This document shows positions 7,353-16,330 of a DNA stretch of 64,000 bases, piece by piece. How positions within the stretch are numbered: position 1 is the stretch's first letter; each line of letters begins with the position of its first letter. The stretch is taken from positions 62,001 through 126,000 of the forward strand of contig NZ_BMPF01000005.1 of assembly GCF_014647455.2 (NCBI RefSeq), given 5' to 3'. The stretch is from Halarchaeum grantii. GTDB taxonomy: Archaea; Halobacteriota; Halobacteria; Halobacteriales; Halobacteriaceae. The notes below the pieces were generated by a model, which had not been told where the DNA came from, searched no databases, and saw only the letters and a program-made list of their open reading frames with translations. Made by a program: the position numbers and the translations under genes.

Positions 7353-8225
7353 CTACTCCTCTTCGAGGAGGGCGCCGTAGACATCGTGGAGCGCGTCCGC
7401 GACGCGCTTCCGGTACCGATAGCAGACCATCGGCGGCAGTTCGAGCTGTACGCCGGTCCCGTCGCAGAAGTAGTTGACCGAACTCGTCTCGCCGCGCCCC
7501 GCGAGCGCCATCTCGTCGTAGTCGGTACGGATCTCGAAATCAGCGGGGAGCGTCTCGCGGAGCGCGTCACCGACGGACTCGCGAAGCGAATCGGGGGCGC
7601 GACCGCCGACGGCGATGTACTCCGAATAGGAGTGCATGTGGATGCCGACGACGTAGGCGAACCGCCAGTCGAGCATCCGCTCGAGTTCGGGGTACGCGTC
7701 GGCAGCGGTAACGGGTTTCTTCATGTGCCAACGACTGAACGCGTCGGACGCGAACCCGGAGTTGAAGCCGTGGCAGAGCCACGCGGTTACCGGCGTCCCG
7801 GTCGCCCGGAGCGAGCGGAAGAGACGGGCGCCGATGTCGTCGGTACCGAACTCGATATCACCGCCGTGCGGACACGAGATCAGGAGGTCGCCGCGCTCGT
7901 CGCCCCAGAGCGTCTCGGAGAAGTCACCGCGCGGCCACGCCGCCATATAGCCTCCCTCGAGGGGGATCGTCGCATCGACGTGGACCGTCTCGCCCGGCCG
8001 CGTGCCGATCCGATCGCGGCCGGTTCCGGAGAGCCAGATCGTCTCCTCCGCTCCCGCAGTCACCTGCTCGACCTCCGCGTGAGCGGCGAGATAGTCGTTC
8101 TCGAGACGGACGTGATCTCCGTGCTCCTTGTCGAGCCGCTCGGCGAGTCGTGAACTGAGGTGGCACGTCCGACCGCTCTCGTCCTCGGCAACGTCGGTCC
8201 GACTCTCCACGCGCGCCTGAACCAT
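7353..8225 (-). CDS. Poly-gamma-glutamate hydrolase (DUF867) family protein
   Basis: The C-terminal two thirds of this 290-residue protein match the zinc-dependent PghP/YjqB family. The segment LLISCPHGGDIEFGTDDIG supplies the conserved HGGxIExGT metal-site motif. GIHMHSY supplies further His ligands, VGGRAPDSL is the conserved GGR strand, and NYFCDGTGVQLEL is the late family motif with Glu. The first 90 residues form a separate basic/acidic domain not typical of the family. Bacterial and phage members cleave poly-gamma-glutamate; some haloarchaea make this polymer, but no capsule synthesis gene is in this window. It overlaps no neighbour and is convergent with the Cys/His repeat gene. Confidence 0.72.
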   Translation of the reverse strand: MVQARVESRTDVAEDESGRTCHLSSRLAERLDKEHGDHVRLENDYLAAHAEVEQVTAGAEETIWLSGTGRDRIGTRPGETVHVDATIPLEGGYMAAWPRGDFSETLWGDERGDLLISCPHGGDIEFGTDDIGARLFRSLRATGTPVTAWLCHGFNSGFASDAFSRWHMKKPVTAADAYPELERMLDWRFAYVVGIHMHSYSEYIAVGGRAPDSLRESVGDALRETLPADFEIRTDYDEMALAGRGETSSVNYFCDGTGVQLELPPMVCYRYRKRVADALHDVYGALLEEE

Positions 8226-8632
8226 GACGAGCCGTCAGAGCGGAGACGAGGTTAAAGCTGGGGTGACACAGAACATCGGTTCGGTGGCGTCGTCGCTCGG
8301 CCTCGCTGTCGGGCTGTGCACCGTGACGCCGAGGCCGAGGCGCGGCCTGCTCGGATTCGTGCGCGAGGAACTGCGCAACAGACGTGGCGCCGCGCGCTCC
8401 GTGACCTCGGTATCTCCGTCGAGAGCGTCCGCGCGTCGCGCCGTTGTGCCGCTCGAACACGTCCCGGATATTCTCGATTGCACCCGTAGATTCATCCGAA
8501 TCCACGCACCAGAGCACGCATGGAGGTACCGGCGTTCGGCGACGTCGTCCACCGGACGGACGCGGCGAACCTCGACGTCACACTCGTGCACACGAGACCC
8601 GCGAAGGAGAGAACTGCCGAGGGAAGCGATCC
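8226..8632. other. Intergenic region without a supported gene
   Basis: About 400 bp between divergent genes. Open frames exist on both strands but their translations are Arg/Ser-rich in the manner of out-of-frame high-GC DNA. I see no repeat or clear promoter. Confidence 0.4.
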
Positions 8633-8965
8633 ATGCTGAGCCCCGCTGAGCAAGACTTCGTCGACTCCATCGTGGAGATTGGTGACCGGGTCCTGGATCA
8701 GGACACTCTGCCGTTCATGGTCGAGGAGGGACTGCCCGTGGAGAATCTCACAGCCATAACGGGTGACGACGATGTGGACGAAGTCTTGGAGGGGTTGAAA
8801 CAAAAGGAGCTCGTGCACATTGAACCCCGCAAAGAGACGATTCGCTATACTGATACCCAGAGCGACGGATTCGACCTGGCCAATTGGGGACACACACGGT
8901 TCAAGACGGTTGACCGCCGATACGTCCACTTCACGGAGAGATTGAGAGCCCTGTACGAAGAGTAG
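8633..8965 (+). CDS. Small hypothetical protein, possible winged helix
   Basis: This 110-residue acidic protein starts MLSPAEQDFVDSIVEIGDRV. A helix-rich first half with a leucine pattern (EVLEGLKQKELVHIEPRKETIRYT) reads like the recognition helix and beta wing of a small winged helix. The end is YVHFTERLRALYEE. No family is recognised. The ATG at 8633 is preferred because upstream in-frame residues are Arg-rich and unlike a protein. It has somewhat less GC bias than its neighbours. Confidence 0.5.
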   Translation: MLSPAEQDFVDSIVEIGDRVLDQDTLPFMVEEGLPVENLTAITGDDDVDEVLEGLKQKELVHIEPRKETIRYTDTQSDGFDLANWGHTRFKTVDRRYVHFTERLRALYEE

Positions 8966-8971
8966 CCAGTC

Positions 8972-9100
8972 TCACTCAGCGGTGACGCCACAGTTCGGGC
9001 AGGTGTCGGTCGTTGCTGACTCGACGTCCGTGGTGCGGTCGTCGGTACCGACGATGGCGCTCGCTGTCGGAACTGAGTGGGACAACCGATTTGGGAGTGC
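8972..9100 (-). pseudogene. 3' remnant of a zinc-ribbon protein gene
   Basis: Read on the minus strand, the last codons before a TGA at 8972-8974 give a C-terminus ending ATTDTCPNCGVTAE, a half zinc ribbon typical of protein tails. The frame is closed by a stop about 40 codons upstream and has no ATG or GTG, so only the 3' end of a gene seems to survive. Confidence 0.35.
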
Positions 9101-9175
9101 TAGGAATACGACTCAGGCCGCCACGGTTCCGGCCTGTGAGTAGTGCGAAGCGGGTCGAGATCGAATAGCCGAGCC

Positions 9176-9721
9176 TTAGTCGATGTCGAGCCGCTCTTTG
9201 ATCGTCCGATGGTGGTCCGCGATTCTTGCGCTTATCTCGGCGATTTCATCTGACTCCGGCGCGTCGATGAGCAAGATAACTAATCGCTCCAAGAGTTCGA
9301 CGCCGATCTCGATATTGTCTCTGACCGAGTCGGTCGCGTCACGATATCCCTCGAACTTTTCTTCGAGTTTCGCCACCCGCTCGGGTAGATCCTCGTCGAT
9401 CTCGGTTAGCGAACTCGTCATACCCTGTGCAACCCGGACAACAGAATTTGAATTACGAACGATTTCTTGCAGCTCTTCTGTCGCTTCAATCCAATACTCG
9501 AGTTGATCCTGAAGCGTCTGGGCAGCCTCGCGTGTCTCTTTGAGATCGCTCGTCTCTGGCCCCGCCTCTGTTTCAGCCCTGTCGCGCTGAAGCGCGTCTA
9601 GCATCGACAGGACGGCCTGCGTCCGGCCCTTGTACTGCTGCAACCGGCTGTTCGTCGACGTGATATAGTCGAGGTGGGTGTCTGTCATCGCCACCACCTC
9701 TTCAGGGGTTTGAGGAGGCAT
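9176..9721 (-). CDS. Coiled-coil protein of unknown function
   Basis: A 181-residue, strongly acidic and helical protein. Heptad-like hydrophobic spacing runs through most of its length, for example LKETREAAQTLQDQLEYWIE and the later VRDNIEIGVELLERLVILL, so a long coiled coil or helical bundle is expected. There is no signal peptide or membrane segment apart from a short hydrophobic stretch near residue 150. An alternative ATG gives a start 11 residues later at MTDTHLDY. It is less GC-rich than neighbouring genes. No function can be assigned. Confidence 0.6.
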   Translation of the reverse strand: MPPQTPEEVVAMTDTHLDYITSTNSRLQQYKGRTQAVLSMLDALQRDRAETEAGPETSDLKETREAAQTLQDQLEYWIEATEELQEIVRNSNSVVRVAQGMTSSLTEIDEDLPERVAKLEEKFEGYRDATDSVRDNIEIGVELLERLVILLIDAPESDEIAEISARIADHHRTIKERLDID

Positions 9722-9809
9722 ATCCGCCCAAACTGCTGGCAGCGGTGAAAAAGTATGGACTAGCCCACATGACAGTTACGCTGCCTACTCGACGAAAAGA
9801 CGGAGCGGG

Positions 9810-10082
9810 CTACTCGTCGAGCGCGGCGGCGATCGCTTCGAGTTCGGCTTTCCGGAACGCTCGGTCGACGCCGTCCGCCTCGTCGTCACGCTCGCCGATC
9901 GTCGTGAGGATGCCGGCGCGCATCCGTGGTTTCGGCGGCAGCGAGTCGGTGTCGATCTCGTAGTCGAGGGCGTCGCAGATCGCGGCGAGGTCCTCTTTCG
10001 TGAACGTCGCCGAGATCTCCCGCTCGAAGCGCCCCACAGCTACCCTGATCTCGTTTCGAAGCTCGTCGACGGTCTTGGCCAT
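9810..10082 (-). CDS. Small conserved haloarchaeal protein
   Basis: A 90-residue helical protein beginning MAKTVDELRNEIRVAVGRFE. The middle has KEDLAAICDALDYEIDTDSLPPKPRMRAGIL and the end EAIAAALDE. The Pro/Arg-rich turn flanked by helices suggests a compact helical domain. The ATG at 10082 is chosen over a longer reading from 10217 whose extra residues are low-quality. It is divergent from the UxaA-like gene, sharing a 137-bp AT-richer promoter region. Confidence 0.55.
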   Translation of the reverse strand: MAKTVDELRNEIRVAVGRFEREISATFTKEDLAAICDALDYEIDTDSLPPKPRMRAGILTTIGERDDEADGVDRAFRKAELEAIAAALDE

Positions 10083-10219
10083 ACCGCAACGTGGGAGGAG
10101 ACCCTGGTGTAGATTCTGGTTCCGTACCGGCGGCGAACAGTGAATGCTCGTGGGCCGAGTGCCTACGCGAAAGGCATTTGATATCGCACGGCAAACCAGG
10201 CCGTATAACATCAACATTC

Positions 10220-10978
10220 ATGGGGTACCGACGCGACGACGGTCGCGTCGGTGTCCGGAACCACGTCGCCGTCACCCCGACGCCCGTCGCGGCGAGCAGC
10301 GTCGCGCGCGGCATCGCGGACGGAGTCGGTGCATGGGGAAAGGCGACGCCACACCAGATGGGGACCACGCGACCGCCGGAGACGCGCTCACAGACCGAAC
10401 GCGTCCTCGCGGGAATCGGCCAGAACCCGAACGTCGGCGCCGCCCTCGTGGTCGAACTCGGTACCGAGGAGACGGACGCCGCGGACCTCGCCGATCGGAT
10501 CGCACGGAACGGGACGCCGGTCGACACCCTCTCGATCCGCGACGTCGGCGGTACCAGCGCCGCGCTCGAGGCGGGTACGGCAACCCTCGACGAGCTGAAC
10601 GAGGAGGCATCAACGGCGCGTCGTGAGGAGGCGGACGCGAACGAACTGGTCTTCGCCGCGGAGTGCGGCGGAAGCGACGCCACGAGCGGCATCGCGGCGA
10701 ATCCCGCGGTCGGGAAGGCGTGCGACCGGCTCGTCCGAGACGGCGGTACCGCGTCGTTCAGCGAGACACCGGAGTTCATCGGCGACCACGCCATCGACGA
10801 GGCCGTCGAGTACGGGGCGCGAGCGAGCGCGAGCGGTGTCTCGCTCGTCGACGCGCGGACGGCGGACCCGACGGATCTCGTGGCGGCCGTTCGCGACGTC
10901 GCCGATGGCGCGGCGACGTGTGCGGAGGGGCACGGTCTCACCGAGTTCGCCATCACGCGCGTCGGCCCGTCGATGTAG
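10220..10978 (+). CDS. UxaA/altronate dehydratase family protein, short form
   Basis: This 252-residue protein starts MGYRRDDGRVGVRNHVAV, the hallmark of the UxaA/GarD C-terminal domain, and carries NPNVGAALVVELGTEE, the GGTSAA turn and ELVFAAECGGSDATSGIAANPAVG, the most conserved motif of the family. It is about 130-140 residues shorter than usual: the distal part, with the glycine-rich late motifs, is missing, and the early Cys/His segment for the metal or Fe-S site is replaced by KATPHQMGTTRPPE. It may therefore be a non-catalytic derivative or a decaying gene. Its place upstream of a ribose-type sugar transporter suggests sugar-acid metabolism. A TATA-like CGTATAAC lies about 20 bp upstream of the ATG. 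Confidence 0.65.
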   Translation: MGYRRDDGRVGVRNHVAVTPTPVAASSVARGIADGVGAWGKATPHQMGTTRPPETRSQTERVLAGIGQNPNVGAALVVELGTEETDAADLADRIARNGTPVDTLSIRDVGGTSAALEAGTATLDELNEEASTARREEADANELVFAAECGGSDATSGIAANPAVGKACDRLVRDGGTASFSETPEFIGDHAIDEAVEYGARASASGVSLVDARTADPTDLVAAVRDVADGAATCAEGHGLTEFAITRVGPSM

Positions 10979-11318
10979 CGACCGTCGGCGTGTCGGCCGA
11001 CGATTCCTCCCGCTTAGTGCCCGGCCGAGATTCGACGAGTTCGACCTGTGCCCGTCGGGGTCGCGGTGGAACGCGTACCGTGTGTCACCGGGACCGGACG
11101 GGCCGATGAGGATGCCATCACACTCGCGCTGGTCGTCCTGCGGTGTCGACGCCGCCGATGTCGAGGCCGATGTGTGGAACCAGTCGGGGTGCTCTCGCCG
11201 CGCGGCACGCGGGACGGTGTGGAAAGCACGTCCCCGATATACACGCCGGACAGTCGCGCCCTCTGGCGTGTATGTTACACTCAAGCACAATACTTTTCCA
11301 CCATGATGTTCAACCCTG
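10979..11318. other. Promoter region of the sugar transporter genes
   Basis: About 340 bp with no supported gene. The right end becomes AT-rich; AATACTTTTCC at about 11289-11299 is a plausible TATA element placed for leaderless transcription of the binding-protein gene at 11319. Confidence 0.45.
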
Positions 11319-12692
11319 ATGCGTAGCATGGATAATAATTATAAATATGGTTCGACCGGTCAACGACGTCGGCAGTACCTCAAGGGTGTCGGTGGGGTCG
11401 TCGGCGCAGGTGCCATCACCACTCTAGCCGGCTGCTCGAGTGACGGTGGGTCCGGCGGAGACGGTACCACGACCTCGAGCGGGGGCAGCGGCGGGTACAA
11501 CCAGCCAATCGATAAGGCGTTCCTCTCTCCGGACAGCCTGAAAATCGACCTCTGGAAGGCGTTCCTCTCGGGCATGAAGGAGGCCGCGGACGACTTCGGC
11601 ATGACGGGGAGCGCACAAGACCACGGTGGCCAACTGAGTAAGCAGATCTCGCAGATCCAGGGCGCCATCACGAGCGGTGCTGACATGGTCGCCGCGACCG
11701 CACCGAGCGACGCCGGCGTGCAGTCGATCGCCGAGACGGCGGTCGACGGCGGCGTCCCCTTCTTCGAGTACTGGTCGATGGGCAAGTGGCTGTTCCCGTC
11801 GAAGATCGGCCCCGAGTTCGTCCAGTACCAGATCCCGGAGACGTTCAAGGCCGGTGCGATCCCCGCGAAGATCCTCTTCGAGGAGATGGGCGGCGAGGGT
11901 AACTACGTCGCCATCCTCGGTCCGAAGGGACACATCGGCTCCTATCGTGTCGAGGGCATGAAGATGGCCCAGGAGGACTACCCCGACATCACCCTCCTCG
12001 GCTCCCAGTACTCCGGCGGCTGGACGCGACAGAAAGGCCGCGAGGTCATGTCGTCGTTCATCGCCAACCACGGCGACGACATCGACGGCGTCTACTGCAA
12101 CAACGGGACGCTCGGTCTCGGCGCAGCGACCGTCCTCTCCGAGAACGACATGGCGATCCCGTTCACGGGCTTCGACGGCGCGCTCTCGAACATCGAGTAC
12201 ATCAACAACAACGGCCCGGACTCCGGCGAGCCCTACCAGGTACAGGAGCAGGCCGCGCCGCCGTTCTGGCAGGGCGGTTGGGCCGTCGCGAAGGCCTGGG
12301 ACTGGCTCCACGGGTGGCGTCCCAGCATCCCCGAGCGGATGATGTGGACACGGACCCTCACCGTCCTCAACCCGGGTCTCGACCAGTCGAAGTTCAGCGA
12401 CCTCGACACCACGTTCGCGACGCCGGACAAGTACAACTCCGTCGCCTACAGCGACGGGCACTCCCCCTACGACTGGAAGCTCGCGTCCGTCCACGAGAGC
12501 GGCGAGGACTGGGACCCGCAGCACGCGTTGGCCCCGATCCGCAAATCCGAGTGGAACCAGCTGAAGTGGGACGAGAGCAACAAGCCGAACGACCTCAGCG
12601 TCCCCTCGGAGTACGACGACGCCGACCTCTTCGATCAGGTCGCGGAGGACTACCACCAGCGGAACGTCAACGGCAACAACCCCTACCTGTAG
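11319..12692 (+). CDS. Sugar ABC transporter substrate-binding lipoprotein
   Basis: A 457-residue ribose/xylose-type (periplasmic-binding-protein-4 fold) binding protein. The N-terminus has a twin-arginine signal with RRRQYLKGVGG and a lipobox ending LAGC, followed by a Gly/Ser linker, so it should be exported folded and lipid-anchored on the outside of the membrane. The core shows repeated alpha/beta units with SGADMVAATAPSDAGVQSIA and the GDDIDGVYCNNG segment. It is the first gene of a binding protein, ATPase, permease set. ATG codons at 11319 and 11328 are both possible; the upstream TATA-like element favours 11319. The sugar is not determined by sequence. Confidence 0.88.
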   Translation: MRSMDNNYKYGSTGQRRRQYLKGVGGVVGAGAITTLAGCSSDGGSGGDGTTTSSGGSGGYNQPIDKAFLSPDSLKIDLWKAFLSGMKEAADDFGMTGSAQDHGGQLSKQISQIQGAITSGADMVAATAPSDAGVQSIAETAVDGGVPFFEYWSMGKWLFPSKIGPEFVQYQIPETFKAGAIPAKILFEEMGGEGNYVAILGPKGHIGSYRVEGMKMAQEDYPDITLLGSQYSGGWTRQKGREVMSSFIANHGDDIDGVYCNNGTLGLGAATVLSENDMAIPFTGFDGALSNIEYINNNGPDSGEPYQVQEQAAPPFWQGGWAVAKAWDWLHGWRPSIPERMMWTRTLTVLNPGLDQSKFSDLDTTFATPDKYNSVAYSDGHSPYDWKLASVHESGEDWDPQHALAPIRKSEWNQLKWDESNKPNDLSVPSEYDDADLFDQVAEDYHQRNVNGNNPYL

Positions 12693-12765
12693 ACGCCGCA
12701 GGCGGACTCACCACTATGTACACTATTTCCAACTCACCCACGCTCGAACAACGACGGTGTCGTCT

Positions 12766-14358
12766 ATGAGCACCGGGACCGACCCGAGTACTCGGGCCGA
12801 GGCGCGTGACTCCGAGGCAGCGCCGCGGTTTCGCGTCGCGGACATCCGAAAGGAGTTCACGAACGTCGTCGCCCTCGACGACGTCAACTTCGAAATCGGG
12901 ACCGGCGAAGTCGTCGGACTCGTCGGGGAGAACGGCGCCGGGAAGAGCACCCTCCTAAACATCCTCAGCGGGATCTACCAGCAGGACTCGGGCAGCATCC
13001 ACGTCGACGGGAGCGAAGTCGACATCTCCGACCCACGGGCGGCATCCCACCACGGGATCGCTATCGTCCACCAGGAACACAACGTCATCCCGAACCTGAC
13101 GGGGTACGAGAACCTGTTCTTGGAGCAGTTCCCGGACTACTCGAACGCGGGCGTCCTCGACACGGACACGCTCAAGCGCGAGGGGGCGGAGGTTCTCGAT
13201 ACCCTCGGGATCGACCTCGACCTGACGAAGCGCGTCTCGGGCTACTCCTTCAGCGACCGGCAGATGTTGAGCATCGCGAAGGCGTTCACCGAGACCGTCC
13301 ACACCGACCACCCCGTCATCCTGCTCGACGAGCCGACGGCCGGTCTCGAGGAGGACGGCCGCGACCTGCTGTTCGACCGCATCAACGAACTCCGCGATCA
13401 CGCATCGTTCGTCTTCGTCTCGCACGAACTCGACGAAGTCCTCGAAGTCAGCGACCGCATCTACGTCCTCCGCGACGGCAAAATCGTCAACCACCTCCCG
13501 GTCGAGGACGCGACCGAGGACAACCTCCAGCAGAGCATGGTCGGCCGGGAGGTCTCCGAAGAGTACTACCGCAGCTCCCGACAGCGCGACGTCGGGGAGG
13601 CGGAGACGGTCTTCTCGGTCTCGAACCTCAGCCGGGAGGACCGCTTCGACTCCGTCTCCTTCGACGTCCGCGAGGGCGAGATCCTCGGTATCTGTGGCGT
13701 CATGGGGAGCGGGAAGAGCGCGCTCGGGCGAGTGCTGAGCGGCGTGGACGACGCCGACGAGGGCGAAATCGCCGTCGATGGCTCGTCCATCGAACTCGGT
13801 TCGGTCTCCCGGATGTTCGACGCCGGCGTCGGATACGTCCCGAAGGAACGCCAGTCGGAGGGGACGCTCCTCTACCAGCCGCTTCGCGTGAACGTCTCCC
13901 TCCCCAGCCTCGGGACGGACGTCGTCGCCGACAAGATACCGGGGCTCGGCGCCGTCCCCTGGCTCATCGACTTCGACAAGGAGGACGAGATGGCCGAGGA
14001 CGTCATCGACCAGCTCAACGTCAAAACACCCAGTATCGAGACCCCTCTCGTCCAGCTCAGCGGCGGGAACCAGCAGAAAGTCGTATTGGGGAAAAACCTC
14101 CAGGGCGACATCTCGACGCTCGTCATGGACAACGTGACGCGTGGCATCGACGTGGGCGCGAAGGAGGAGGTCTACGACATCCTCCGCGACCTCGCCGACG
14201 ACGACGTGGCGATGGTCTTCATCGCGGACGAACTCCCCGAGCTCATCGGGATGAGCAACCGTATCGCCGTGATGCGGGACGGGGAGGTCGTGGACGTCGT
14301 CGATGCACCGGCCGGCGATAAGCCGACCGAATCGGAACTCATCCAGAAGATGATCTAA
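12766..14358 (+). CDS. rbsA: Sugar ABC transporter ATP-binding protein (RbsA type)
   Basis: A double ABC ATPase of 530 residues. The first half has Walker A GENGAGKST, a signature region SFSDRQMLSIAKAF that departs from LSGGQ, and Walker B with LLDEPTAGL. The second half has a Walker A-like GVMGSGKSALG and a good signature LSGGNQQKV, but the Walker B end reads VMDNVTRGID. This asymmetry between halves is usual for the RbsA/MglA class importing pentoses or hexoses. It lies 73 bp after the binding protein and one base before the permease gene. A GTG at 12757 is an alternative start; the ATG at 12766 is preferred. Confidence 0.9.
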   Translation: MSTGTDPSTRAEARDSEAAPRFRVADIRKEFTNVVALDDVNFEIGTGEVVGLVGENGAGKSTLLNILSGIYQQDSGSIHVDGSEVDISDPRAASHHGIAIVHQEHNVIPNLTGYENLFLEQFPDYSNAGVLDTDTLKREGAEVLDTLGIDLDLTKRVSGYSFSDRQMLSIAKAFTETVHTDHPVILLDEPTAGLEEDGRDLLFDRINELRDHASFVFVSHELDEVLEVSDRIYVLRDGKIVNHLPVEDATEDNLQQSMVGREVSEEYYRSSRQRDVGEAETVFSVSNLSREDRFDSVSFDVREGEILGICGVMGSGKSALGRVLSGVDDADEGEIAVDGSSIELGSVSRMFDAGVGYVPKERQSEGTLLYQPLRVNVSLPSLGTDVVADKIPGLGAVPWLIDFDKEDEMAEDVIDQLNVKTPSIETPLVQLSGGNQQKVVLGKNLQGDISTLVMDNVTRGIDVGAKEEVYDILRDLADDDVAMVFIADELPELIGMSNRIAVMRDGEVVDVVDAPAGDKPTESELIQKMI

Positions 14359-14359
14359 C

Positions 14360-15367
14360 ATGGCTCAAGAATCACAATCGAACCCCGTTCGCGAATGGTA
14401 CGACGAGTACACGGAAAGCCGGTCAGCCCTCGATATCGCCGTCGACCTCGGTCCGTTCCTGATGCTGGTGATCCTGATGGCGATTTTCACCGCCACCTCG
14501 GGGGTCTTCCTGACCTTCGACAACCTCGTCGGGAACGTCCTGATGAACAGCATGATCCTGCTGTTCGTGGCGCTCGCCGGGACGTTCCCGATCCTCCAGC
14601 AGAGCATCGACCTCTCGGTGGCGTCCATCGTCTCCCTGAGCGGCGTCGCGATGGCGCTGCTCGTCAGCGACTACCAGCTCGGGATGCTGGCGCTCCCGAT
14701 CGGCGTCCTCGTCGGCACGGGTGTCGGCCTGCTCAACGGTATCGTGTTCGCAAAGGGGAAGATTCCGTCCTTCCTGGTCACGCTCGGCTCCCTCTCGATC
14801 TTCGGGGGGTCGGCTCTGTTGATCACCGGCGGCTACTCGGTCCCGTTCAACTCCCCGGCGATCCGTCAGCTCGCGATCGGCCACGTCATCCCGCAGGTCC
14901 CGAACCTCGTCATCTGGGGCCTCGTCACCTACGTCATCGTCTCCCTCATCGCGTGGAAGACGACGTTCGGGCGCTACACGTACGCCCTCGGCGAGAACGA
15001 GCGGGTCGCCGACTTCTCCGGGGTCAAGGTCGACCGCTACAAGATCGGCGCGTTCGTCCTCTCCGGGACCCTCTGCGGACTCGCCGGCGTCCTGCTGAGC
15101 GCTCGTATCACGTCCGCAACGCCCGGGATGGGGTCGGGGCTGTTGCTCCAGTCTATCGCGGCTATCGTGATGGGTGGGACGGCGCTGACGGGCGGCGTCG
15201 GCGGTCCGCACCGGACCATCCTCGGCGTTCTCGTCATCGGCGTGCTGACGAACGGGATGAACCTCCTCAGCATCCAGTCGTTCGTTCAGGAGATCATCCT
15301 CGGGTTCGTCGTCATCTTCGCCGTCGCGATGTCGATGGACCGCGATAAGATCGACATCGTCAAGTAA
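14360..15367 (+). CDS. rbsC: Sugar ABC transporter permease (RbsC type)
   Basis: A 335-residue inner-membrane permease with about nine hydrophobic segments. The family pattern NxxPSFLVTLG is seen as GKIPSFLVTLGSLSIFGG, the EAA-like cytoplasmic loop around FGRYTYALGENERVADFSGV is present, and the late SITSATPGMGSGLLLQSIAAIVMGGT region is typical of RbsC/XylH. It follows the ATPase stop by a single base, so translation is likely coupled. With the binding protein and ATPase it forms a complete importer. Confidence 0.9.
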   Translation: MAQESQSNPVREWYDEYTESRSALDIAVDLGPFLMLVILMAIFTATSGVFLTFDNLVGNVLMNSMILLFVALAGTFPILQQSIDLSVASIVSLSGVAMALLVSDYQLGMLALPIGVLVGTGVGLLNGIVFAKGKIPSFLVTLGSLSIFGGSALLITGGYSVPFNSPAIRQLAIGHVIPQVPNLVIWGLVTYVIVSLIAWKTTFGRYTYALGENERVADFSGVKVDRYKIGAFVLSGTLCGLAGVLLSARITSATPGMGSGLLLQSIAAIVMGGTALTGGVGGPHRTILGVLVIGVLTNGMNLLSIQSFVQEIILGFVVIFAVAMSMDRDKIDIVK

Positions 15368-15372
15368 CGATC

Positions 15373-15389
15373 ACGACCCACCGGGTCGT
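15373..15389 (+). terminator. Hairpin after the permease gene
   Basis: ACGACCC (15373-15379) and GGGTCGT (15383-15389) form a perfect 7-bp stem with a 3-base loop, 5 bp after the permease stop. There is no T-run, so it may be a processing or pausing hairpin instead of a true terminator. Confidence 0.4.
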
Positions 15390-15491
15390 CGAAACACGCA
15401 CCATCCATCCTTTCATGCCGACCACGACCAACCACAGCTCAGACGGCGTACAGACACCGGACCGACCAGCGGGACGTGGAGGTGGGTGCCG

Positions 15492-16211
15492 ATGAGCGAC
15501 GACGCGGCACTCTCGTCGGCGCTCGGCGCACTCGCCGACGGCGAACTCGTCGACCTGACTCACGCTCTCGAAGAGGGTGTTCCAACCGTCCCGACGCACG
15601 CGCGATACGGACACACCCGCTACGAGTCCTACGAGGAGGGTGACGTCGCGTGCCACTACCGTCTCACGCTCGGCGAGCACACGGGGACGCACGTGGACGC
15701 GCCACTCCACTTCATCGCCGAGGGCGACGCTCACTACGACATCTCCTCGGTCCCGCTCGATCGCCTCGTGGGACGCGCCGCGACGATCGACGTCACCGAT
15801 GTGGGTCCGAACGAGACCGTACCTGCGGATCGAATCCGCGAGTGGGAGGCGGAGCACGGTGAGCTAACGGAGGGCGACAGGGTCCTCTTCCGGTTCGGCT
15901 GGGATCGCCACTGGGACACGGGCGCCGACGGCACCTACTACATGGAGGAGTGGCCCGGCCTCTCGGAGGAGGCCGCCGCGTACCTCACCGACGCCGACGT
16001 CGCTGTGGTCGGCTGTGACACCGCGGCTATCGACGTCTCGGGTACTGAGGAGTTCCCGGTGCACTACGAACTTCTCGGAAACGAGGTATACATCGTCGAG
16101 AACCTGACGAACCTCGAGGCGCTCCCGCCGTTCTCGCTCCTCGCGACGTTCCCACTGAAGATCGAGGATGGCTCGGGATCACCCATCCGTGCGGTCGCCA
16201 TCGTGGAGTGA
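15492..16211 (+). CDS. Cyclase family protein (kynurenine formamidase-like)
   Basis: A 239-residue member of the metal-dependent cyclase/formamidase fold. The family signature HTGTHVDAPLHF supplies His and Asp metal ligands, and later VVGCDTAAIDVSGTEEFPVH matches the second conserved region. Family members hydrolyse formamides, cyclic amides or lactone-like substrates. Its position after a sugar ABC transporter suggests a lactone or related metabolite, but that is inference. The ATG at 15492 is preferred over a GTG two codons earlier. It is in the same direction as the transporter, 124 bp downstream, possibly a separate unit because of the intervening hairpin. Confidence 0.82.
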   Translation: MSDDAALSSALGALADGELVDLTHALEEGVPTVPTHARYGHTRYESYEEGDVACHYRLTLGEHTGTHVDAPLHFIAEGDAHYDISSVPLDRLVGRAATIDVTDVGPNETVPADRIREWEAEHGELTEGDRVLFRFGWDRHWDTGADGTYYMEEWPGLSEEAAAYLTDADVAVVGCDTAAIDVSGTEEFPVHYELLGNEVYIVENLTNLEALPPFSLLATFPLKIEDGSGSPIRAVAIVE

Positions 16212-16330
16212 GCGGCACGGTGTCACCACCTCTGAGTTGGCAATCCCAGGTCCACCGAGCGAACAGTATCAGCCGAGATTAAACAAAGGGAACCGTTCGC
16301 ACTCCCCTCGAACCACGTGAACCGGTGGGA

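Noticed and set aside
14380..14395. CGAAC-CCC-GTTCG-like sequence at the start of the permease gene
   Set aside because: Spacer is three bases and it lies inside coding sequence just after a start codon, so it is probably coincidence.
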